Assembly: GCF_000718255.1 (NCBI RefSeq)
Contig: NZ_JOFJ01000014.1
Span: 1 to 64,000, forward strand
DNA: 64,000 nucleotides
Source of the DNA: Spirillospora albida
GTDB taxonomy: Bacteria > Actinomycetota > Actinomycetes > Streptosporangiales > Streptosporangiaceae
Direction: 5' to 3'
Part shown: positions 42,822 through 48,742 of the stretch, in pieces
Position numbering within the stretch: position 1 is the stretch's first letter
Layout of the letters: every line of letters begins with the position of its first letter
Program-made: the position numbers and the translations under genes
Notes under the pieces: model-generated
Database searches by the model: none
Told to the model about the DNA's origin: nothing
Seen by the model: only the letters and a program-made list of their open reading frames with translations

Positions 42822-43398
42822 CGGCCCCTCCGCCCGCGACGCGGACGACGTGCCGCTGCACACCCTGAAGATCCTGGTGGCGGGCGGGTTCGGCGTCGGC
42901 AAGACCACGTTCGTCGGCGCGGTCAGCGAGATCCGGCCGCTGCGCACCGAAGAGGTGCTCACCGACGTGTCCGAGGGCGTCGACGACCTCAGCGGCGTCG
43001 AGGCGAAGTCGACCACGACCGTCGCGATGGACTTCGGCCGCCTGACCTTCTCCGGCGGCGTCCGGCTGTACCTGTTCGGGACGCCCGGGCAGGAGCGGTT
43101 CTGGTTCATGTGGGACCAGATCGCCTACGGGGCGGTGGGCGCCGTGGTGCTCGTCGACACCCGCAGGCTGACGTCCAGCTTCGCCTCGATCGACTTCTTC
43201 GAGCAGCGCGGCATCCCGTTCGTCATCGCGGTGAACTGCTTCGACGACGCCCGCCGCTACAGCACCGACGAGATCCGGGACGCCCTCGACCTGGACCCGG
43301 ACGTGCCGGTGCTGCTCACCGACGTCCGGCACCGGGACGGCGCGAAGGCGATGCTGGTGCGGCTGGTCGAGCACGCCCTCCAGATGTCCCGCGCCTGA
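42802..43398 (+). CDS. cvnD: conservon small GTPase CvnD
   Basis: A 198-residue Ras-like GTPase. The P-loop is G-G-F-G-V-G-K-T-T, switch II begins L-F-G-T-P-G-Q-E-R-F and the base-specificity region is V-N-C-F-D, with Cys in place of the usual Lys of NKxD. It overlaps cvnC by 20 bp. CvnD-type GTPases are recruited to the membrane kinase in a GTP-dependent manner. Confidence 0.93.
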   Translation: MNSAACDGPSARDADDVPLHTLKILVAGGFGVGKTTFVGAVSEIRPLRTEEVLTDVSEGVDDLSGVEAKSTTTVAMDFGRLTFSGGVRLYLFGTPGQERFWFMWDQIAYGAVGAVVLVDTRRLTSSFASIDFFEQRGIPFVIAVNCFDDARRYSTDEIRDALDLDPDVPVLLTDVRHRDGAKAMLVRLVEHALQMSRA

Positions 43399-43438
43399 TC
43401 GCCGCCCGGTACCGTCGGGGGTGCGAAAGGAGTCCCGC

Positions 43439-44581
43439 ATGCCCGCCGTCCGCCATCTGCCCACCTCGGAGTCCGAGGACCTCATCGCGCTCACCCGCGA
43501 GCTCGCCGCGAAGGAGCTCGCGCCCCGGGTGACCGCCGCCGAGCGGGAGGGCGCGTTCCCCCGCGAGGTGTTCGCGACCCTCGGCGCGGCGGGGCTGCTG
43601 TCGCTGCCGTACCCGGAGGAGTTCGGGGGCGGCGCCCAGCCGTACGAGGTGTACCTCCAGGTGCTGGAGGAGATCGGCGCCGTGTGGGCGAGCGTCGGCG
43701 TCGGCGTCAGCGTGCACGCCCTCTCCTGCTTCCCGTTGTTCGCGTACGGGACGGACGAGCAGCGCTCCGCGTGGCTGCCCGGCATGCTGTCGGGCGAGAG
43801 GCTCGGCGCCTACTGCCTGTCGGAGGCCCACGCGGGCTCCGATCCCGCCGCGATGCGGGCGCGGGCCGTCCGGGACGGCGACTCCTACGTCCTGGACGGG
43901 GCGAAGGCGTGGACGACGCACGGCGGCGAGGCCGACTTCTACACCGTCATGGCCCGCACGTCCGACGACGGCGCGCGCGGGATCTCGTGCTTCCACGTCC
44001 CCGCCGGCACGCCCGGCCTGGAGTTCGACAGGCCCGAGGACAAGATGGGCCTGATGGGCTCGACGACGGCGACCGTCCGGCTGGAGGGCGTCCGCGTCCC
44101 GGCCGGGAACCGCATCGGCGCCGAGGGGCAGGGCCTGTCGATCGCGCTCGCGGGGCTGGACGCGGGCCGGCTCGGCATCGCGGCCGTCGCGACGGGGCTC
44201 GCCCAGGGCGCCCTCGACACCGCCGTCCGGTACGCGAAGGAGCGAGAGGCGTTCGGTAGGGCGATCATCGACCACCAGGGCCTCGCGTTCGTCCTCGCGG
44301 ACATGGCCGCCGCCGTCGAGTCGGCCCGCGCGACGTACCTGTCGGCCGCCCGGCTGAAGGACGCGGGGCGCCCCTACGGCCGCGAGGCGTCCATCGCCAA
44401 GCTCATCGCCACCGACAACGCCATGAGGGTCACCACGGACGCCGTGCAGGTCCTCGGCGGCGCCGGCTACACCCGCGACTTCCCCGTCGAGCGGTACATG
44501 CGGGAGGCGAAGGTCATGCAGATCTTCGAGGGCACGAACCAGATCCAGCGCCTCGTGATTTCGCGTCACCTGGCCCGATAG
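43439..44581 (+). CDS. acyl-CoA dehydrogenase; 3' end supplied by the integrated element
   Basis: A 380-residue acyl-CoA dehydrogenase with Y-C-L-S-E-A-H-A-G-S-D-P for FAD and substrate binding, R-E-A-F-G-R near 270, and the catalytic Glu in Q-I-F-E-G-T-N-Q-I-Q. The ATG at 43439 follows AAAGGAG. From about 44515 the sequence is duplicated at 53792. The last codons here (… S-R-H-L-A-R, stop) most likely came with the element and restore a complete reading frame, while the native end (… S-R-H-L-S-R-E-A, stop) is now 9.3 kb away. Confidence 0.9.
   Translation: MPAVRHLPTSESEDLIALTRELAAKELAPRVTAAEREGAFPREVFATLGAAGLLSLPYPEEFGGGAQPYEVYLQVLEEIGAVWASVGVGVSVHALSCFPLFAYGTDEQRSAWLPGMLSGERLGAYCLSEAHAGSDPAAMRARAVRDGDSYVLDGAKAWTTHGGEADFYTVMARTSDDGARGISCFHVPAGTPGLEFDRPEDKMGLMGSTTATVRLEGVRVPAGNRIGAEGQGLSIALAGLDAGRLGIAAVATGLAQGALDTAVRYAKEREAFGRAIIDHQGLAFVLADMAAAVESARATYLSAARLKDAGRPYGREASIAKLIATDNAMRVTTDAVQVLGGAGYTRDFPVERYMREAKVMQIFEGTNQIQRLVISRHLAR
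44515..44550 (+). repeat. left attachment-site copy (attL) within acyl-CoA dehydrogenase
   Basis: CATGCAGATCTTCGAGGGCA plus one C, then one mismatched base, then AACCAGATCCAGCG, are shared with 53792-53827 (35 of 36 identical). Beyond 44550 the copies differ at synonymous positions, consistent with an element-borne gene end. The strand exchange must lie in one of the identical blocks. Confidence 0.8.
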
Positions 44582-44672
44582 GCAACGTTTCTACCTGCGC
44601 AGTTGGGATACCGCACCCAGCTATCCCCGTTCTCGGCACGCTTTCGCCCGTTCTCGATACGGGTTCGCCCGC

Positions 44673-45062
44673 ATGATCGTCTCCCAGGGGTCTCCCAGCG
44701 GCTCCCTGCCCGAAGACGCGCGGGCCAGCATCGTCGAAGATGTCGAGCGTGCCGTCTCCCAGTTGCGCGCCTTCGACTGGCTCACCCGGCAGCCCCTCCG
44801 CCGCCTCCCCGTCCTCGTCTGGTTCGCCGACGAGGACGGAGGGCTCGTCGGTCATCCCGCGGACCTGTCCCCCGAGGAGGCCCGCACCGCGTTCGACGCG
44901 TGGGTCGGGCATCTCGCCCTCTCCCCCGATCCGGTTCGCCACCGTGGCGGAATCACCCGGCTGCGCGCGCAGGAGCAGGTCGACGGAGTCCTTGTCACCC
45001 TGCATGCCGAGTACCGGCCACCCCTGGGGCGTCGGCCTCTCCCGCGGCACGGACAGCGGTGA
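44673..45062 (+). CDS. hypothetical protein
   Basis: A 129-residue protein I do not recognise. Codon use is that of a genuine high-GC gene. It contains a hydrophobic strand pair around L-P-V-L-V-W-F-A-D-E-D-G-G-L-V-G and an acidic N-terminal helix. The last 15 residues are basic and could be a run-on after damage. No clear ribosome site precedes the ATG. It is the first gene inside the left end of the element. Confidence 0.5.
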   Translation: MIVSQGSPSGSLPEDARASIVEDVERAVSQLRAFDWLTRQPLRRLPVLVWFADEDGGLVGHPADLSPEEARTAFDAWVGHLALSPDPVRHRGGITRLRAQEQVDGVLVTLHAEYRPPLGRRPLPRHGQR

Positions 45063-45089
45063 CCAGAACGGCGCGCTCCATGGCCGGCC

Positions 45090-46055
45090 TTAGCGGTACA
45101 GGGTCCGGCGGGCGCGGGCGGCTCGACGGTCCATCAGCCAGGTGAGGCCGGCCTGCCCCTTGGCGGCCTGGTGGGCGCGCAGCCCCGGGATGTTGGCGGG
45201 CGGGGGGCGCAGGGACTGGGTGAGGTGGTCGCCGCAGAGGGCGGCGAGGACCGCGTCGACCTGTTCGGCCGGGACCGTTCGGGTGTGGGGGTGGGCGCGC
45301 CAGACCGGTTCGGGGTCGATGCCGCTGAAGGCGGCCACCGAGGGCAGCAGGAACAGCAGGTCCATCCACGGTGTGGTGGTGACGGCGTACGGCCAGTCCA
45401 CGACCATCACGGTGTCGCGGGTGAGGAGCAGGTTGTCGGCGCGCAGGTCGGTGTGCGCCAGGGTCTTGCCGGTCGCGGCCTCGGCCCAGCCGCTTTCGAG
45501 GTCAGCGAGCAGATCGAGGTTGTCGCGCGCCCGGGCCGGGAGCCGATCGGGCCTGTGCGGGCCGTCCCCGGCGGCCATGCGGCGCCAGGAGGAGAAGTTG
45601 TCCGCCAGGTCGTCGGTGATGGGCAGGGCGCCGTCGAAGGCGGGGGTGAGGGTGTCGGCCATCGCGGCCAGCGCGGTGACGACGCGGTCCAGGTCGCGGA
45701 TCGTCCAAGGCTGGGCGGGTGGATGTCCGTCGATGTCGTCGAGGGCGAGGGCGACCCAGGTGCCGTCGTCGTAGCTCCAGCGCAGCCTCGGCGCGGGGGC
45801 GGTGGCCGGCAGGTCGCGCATGACTTGGGCTTCGCGGCGGTAGAGCGCGGGCGCGTGCGGGTCGCGGGCGGTGGAGATGGCCTTGAGGAAGACACGGCGG
45901 CCATCGGCCAGGGTCAGCCGGGACGCCAGCCCGGGGCTGAACCCTCCGGTCTGGCGCTGCTCGGTGGTGACGGCCGCGCCCATAGCGGTGGTGAACGCCG
46001 CCCGCAGCGGGCCGGGCAGCTCGTCCCACCCGATCCGGTTGGTGTGGCCGGTCAT
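45090..46055 (-). CDS. APH-family phosphotransferase
   Basis: A 321-residue kinase-fold protein. The catalytic loop is L-A-H-T-D-L-R-A-D-N-L-L-L and the metal Asp is in V-V-D-W-P-Y-A. Such proteins phosphorylate antibiotics, sugars or small metabolites. The ATG at 46055 follows GAGGGGAA and lies 14 bp after the end of the broken paralogue, so they formed one operon. Resistance is not implied without a known substrate. Confidence 0.8.
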   Translation of the reverse strand: MTGHTNRIGWDELPGPLRAAFTTAMGAAVTTEQRQTGGFSPGLASRLTLADGRRVFLKAISTARDPHAPALYRREAQVMRDLPATAPAPRLRWSYDDGTWVALALDDIDGHPPAQPWTIRDLDRVVTALAAMADTLTPAFDGALPITDDLADNFSSWRRMAAGDGPHRPDRLPARARDNLDLLADLESGWAEAATGKTLAHTDLRADNLLLTRDTVMVVDWPYAVTTTPWMDLLFLLPSVAAFSGIDPEPVWRAHPHTRTVPAEQVDAVLAALCGDHLTQSLRPPPANIPGLRAHQAAKGQAGLTWLMDRRAARARRTLYR

Positions 46056-46068
46056 GTTCCCCTCGCGG

Positions 46069-46827
46069 TCATCGCTGGCACTGACGCATCCCGTCACGTC
46101 CGATGTCTAGCAGTAACCGCGTCTCGTCGCTGTGATTGTGGTGCAGGTGGTACTCGCGGGCGGCGCCGAGGAACTCCATGGCCGCGGCCGCCATGCCGTA
46201 GGCGGCCAGCGCGGCGTGTTCGGCGGCGGTGAGCTGGTGGTGCCGGTCGTACTGGGCCGCCAGGGCGGTGAGCCGGTCCGGGAGCGGATCGGAGGCGCCG
46301 GCGGTGAGGTTGGCGGCGGCCACGGCCAGTTCCTGGATGCGGGGTGCCGCCCGGCGGCGCCGTAGTCGATCAGGACGATGCGGTCGGCGGTGTCGATGAG
46401 CACGTTGCCCTTGGTGATGTCGCCGTGGATGAGGGCGTCGGGCAGTTCCCATGTCGGTACGGCGGCCATCGCCGAGACGGCGGCGTCGACCAGTCGGCGG
46501 GCGGGGGCGTCCAGGTGGTCGCGGACCGCGGCGGCGGTCGGGGCCAGCTGCGGGATCGCCCACGGGTCGCAGACCGGCTCAGGGTGCAGGCCTGCGGTGT
46601 GGAGCCGGTCGAGCTGGTCGATCAGGTCCGCGGATTCGGCGGAGGTCGGCGGCCGGTCCAGAGCTTGACGATATGTAGCGGCCGGTGGGGGTGGTGACCG
46701 CGAGGTTGGTGTCCTCGTAGCCGGTGCTGATCGTCGTCCAGGCGGTGACCTCGCCCAGGCGGCAGGTGGCGGCCGCCGCGTGGGCGAGGCGGGCGCACTG
46801 GAGCGCGGGGAGGCGGGTGCGGGTCAT
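46069..46827 (-). pseudogene. APH-family phosphotransferase broken by two frameshifts
   Basis: Three reading frames each carry part of one protein. The start is M-T-R-T-R-L-P (ATG at 46827) with Y-E-D-T-N-L-A-V. From about 46675 a second frame continues V-K-L-W-T to the catalytic L-I-H-G-D-I-T-K-G-N and V-L-I-D-Y-G-A-A. From about 46344 the first frame resumes and runs to the stop at 46069. The second shift is explained by one missing C in a C run (GGGG at 46341-46344 on the plus strand). If intact it would be about 250 residues. The ATG overlaps the preceding fragment's stop (ATGA). Confidence 0.72.
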
Positions 46828-46997
46828 CGCGGGCTGCCGTGCGCGAGGGGGAAGGGGATGACGTCGCTGATGGACGGTGCGGCGGTGAGGGCCTGCACGA
46901 GCCGGTCCAGGCCGATGCACAGGCCGCCGGCGGGCGGCATCCCGGAGGCGAACACCGCTTCGACACCTGGTTCGAGACGACGCTGCGCAAGGAGTTG
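46824..46997 (-). pseudogene. class II lysyl-tRNA synthetase-like C-terminal fragment
   Basis: About 57 residues ending at 46824 contain G-M-P-P-A-G-G-L-C-I-G-L-D-R-L-V, the motif 3 of class II LysRS/EpmA-type synthetases (Arg that binds ATP), followed by I-S-D-V-I-P-F-P-L. Everything upstream (motifs 1 and 2, anticodon domain) is missing. The fragment was translationally coupled to the broken phosphotransferase, so the original operon was synthetase-like enzyme, kinase, kinase. Confidence 0.65.
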
Positions 46998-47060
46998 TCC
47001 AAGCCTGGCATACACCTGCGGACGTACCGCCGCTCGCGCTGACTCAGACACGACGAAGCA

Positions 47061-47091
47061 GCCCCCGCCCTCCCGGAGGAGGAGCGGGGGC
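47061..47091 (+). terminator. intrinsic terminator in the element
   Basis: GCCCCCGC and GCGGGGGC arms, with CCTCC/GGAGG pairing inside and one bulged base. It follows a plus-strand stop codon at 47042 that ends a short open segment (… R-K-E-L-S-K-P-G-I-H-L-R-T-Y-R-R) which may be the tail of a lost gene. Its layout resembles the hairpin at 51973-52002. Confidence 0.6.
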
Positions 47092-47152
47092 CGCTGCGCG
47101 CTCTGGGCCTGCCCGGGGGGCGGGGTGCCCACGCGGGAGTGGTTTCGCCAAT

Positions 47153-47191
47153 GTGAGATCTTGTCCGGCTGGAAACCGGACAAGATCTCAC
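47153..47191. repeat. perfect 16-bp inverted repeat
   Basis: GTGAGATCTTGTCCGG and its exact complement flank the 7-nt loop CTGGAAA. It lies in the gap between the synthetase fragment and the lipoprotein gene, 32 bp after the lipoprotein stop. It could terminate transcription of the amidase/lipoprotein operon on the minus strand, or be the end of a lost insertion. AT content is higher than in the local terminators. Confidence 0.8.
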
Positions 47192-47222
47192 TCACTGAGG
47201 AATGCGAGCGCAGCTGCTCGTG

Positions 47223-47774
47223 TTAATAAGCGTAGCCGCCCGGGCAAAAAGTTCCGGGTATGATAGCCCGCATTTTCGGTGGCCGATCTGCGAGGCTTGC
47301 GAATCGACGCACATCGACCGGCCAGAGCCCGTTAGGCCCGTCGACCGTTAGACCGTCCTTGCCGTAGTCGTTGAAGTCCAGCATGAGACGCCGCTGGGGT
47401 TGGCCGTAGACGAGACAGACCATCACCAGGGGCCCGGTTTGTTCGTCATCGAGCTCGGCTTGTACCGGGCCCTGAAGCGAGTTTGAGAAGTACCTGATCA
47501 GCCATGCTGCCCCTTTCTCGGCGTCCGATCCTCCACGGCGGCCTCTGTGGTCAAGATCGAGTCTGGCGAGTCCGGCCACGTCCCGCTGGCGAATTTCGGT
47601 GATTACTTCTCCGACTCGGGTTCGCAGGGCGGGCGCGTCGGGTCCGGTAAAAGTAACTCCTGGCGGCGGGGGGGAAGGCGCATCGTCGGCAGAGCATCCA
47701 GCCAGCGGGAGCATCGCGACAAAAACGATCATCGCCGCCGCGCGCCGCCAATGTTCTACCCCGTGCCCGAACAT
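47223..47774 (-). CDS. lipoprotein of unknown function
   Basis: A 183-residue protein with a type II signal peptide: basic N-region, hydrophobic stretch and lipobox L-A-G-C near residue 26, then a Pro-rich spacer. The mature domain is not recognised; it is acidic with a conserved-looking L-V-M-V-C-L-V-Y-G strand. The ATG follows GGTGAGGTGG. It starts just past the stop of the secreted amidase, so the two are coupled. A protective (immunity-like) role toward the amidase is possible but only inferred. Confidence 0.7.
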   Translation of the reverse strand: MFGHGVEHWRRAAAMIVFVAMLPLAGCSADDAPSPPPPGVTFTGPDAPALRTRVGEVITEIRQRDVAGLARLDLDHRGRRGGSDAEKGAAWLIRYFSNSLQGPVQAELDDEQTGPLVMVCLVYGQPQRRLMLDFNDYGKDGLTVDGPNGLWPVDVRRFASLADRPPKMRAIIPGTFCPGGYAY

Positions 47775-47776
47775 GG

Positions 47777-48742
47777 TCACCACCTCACCCACACGAATCC
47801 GACCCCGCCGACGTATTCCTCGGCTGTTGGCCACAGCGGCTTGTAGGTATCGCCGTGCGGCCTGCCGGTGGTTGTACGGGTCTGCTGAGCCATGTAGATT
47901 CCGTACTTATTATTCTTTGTCTTCCTGGACACGATGGCCGCGTGCGAGATTGGCCTTCCTTTATAGCGCCTGAAGAAGATGGTGTCACCCACCTGGATAT
48001 GGGCGTAGGTGGGCTGCCAATACCCGCGAGTTCCTCTGCTTCCGAACTTCCAAGTCGTGAAGTGTTGCATGCTGTTCTCGGCGCCGGCCCAGGTCCAGGA
48101 ATCCCTAAGCCAATTCGTCCACCATGCGCCTCTGTACTCATACCACCCGTTGATGTGACGGGCGCCGCCGCCCTTGTTAATCGCATGGGACACGAAATTG
48201 GTGCAGTTTTCGTAGTGCCTTTGCTTGTGCGTCTTAGCGTTGCGAATCGCCCATGTCGCAATCCCGGTGTGGTAGAGGCCGCTACTTGCCCGGCCAAGGG
48301 TGGAGCTGGCTCGCGCGCTTACCGACGGGGTCGTGGAGAGGTCTTGGGAAGGGGCGAAGGCTTCGTCGGGAGGTTGAGGCAGTGCCTCTTCCTGTTCAGG
48401 CGTGTAGGCGTTGATTTCTGCCGGAGTCGGGGTGGCGTCTGAGTCCACGAGGGTCAGGGTCGGCTGCGGCGGTGCGGCGGCCTGTATCGATCGGGCGGCC
48501 ATCGCACCGGCGGTGCTCGGAACGGAGAAGCTGAAGGTGCTCTCGCGGTTGAACTCGTTGGTGACCCGCTGTTCGGTCTCGGCGCCGAGGTCGTTGGCGT
48601 AGACGGTCTGGCCTTCGATTGTGGCGGTTACGGTGACGGTGCCGGTGTCCGCCGAGTACGCGACGAAGGTCGCCGGATACGTGGTCGACGTGCTGATCTG
48701 GGCGGCCTGGTGTGTGGCGGCGGCCTCTCGTGTTTGGACCAT
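47777..48742 (-). CDS. secreted amidase domain, C-terminal part of a frameshifted gene
   Basis: The frame from the stop at 47777 back to about 48778 encodes the end of the large secreted protein; the in-frame ATG at 48742 is probably not a natural start. The last 180 residues match the actinomycete amidase (Amidase_6) type. Catalytic Cys is in E-N-C-T-N-F-V-S-H-A and His in I-S-H-A-A-I-V-S, with W-rich segments between. This part has lower GC and more A/T-ending codons than the rest of the gene, which suggests that the domain was acquired separately. Confidence 0.65.
   Translation of the reverse strand: MVQTREAAATHQAAQISTSTTYPATFVAYSADTGTVTVTATIEGQTVYANDLGAETEQRVTNEFNRESTFSFSVPSTAGAMAARSIQAAAPPQPTLTLVDSDATPTPAEINAYTPEQEEALPQPPDEAFAPSQDLSTTPSVSARASSTLGRASSGLYHTGIATWAIRNAKTHKQRHYENCTNFVSHAINKGGGARHINGWYEYRGAWWTNWLRDSWTWAGAENSMQHFTTWKFGSRGTRGYWQPTYAHIQVGDTIFFRRYKGRPISHAAIVSRKTKNNKYGIYMAQQTRTTTGRPHGDTYKPLWPTAEEYVGGVGFVWVRW

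Noticed and set aside
45090..46055. Aminoglycoside resistance kinase
   Set aside because: Only the general APH motifs are present; nothing indicates an aminoglycoside substrate, and the neighbour is a synthetase-like fragment.
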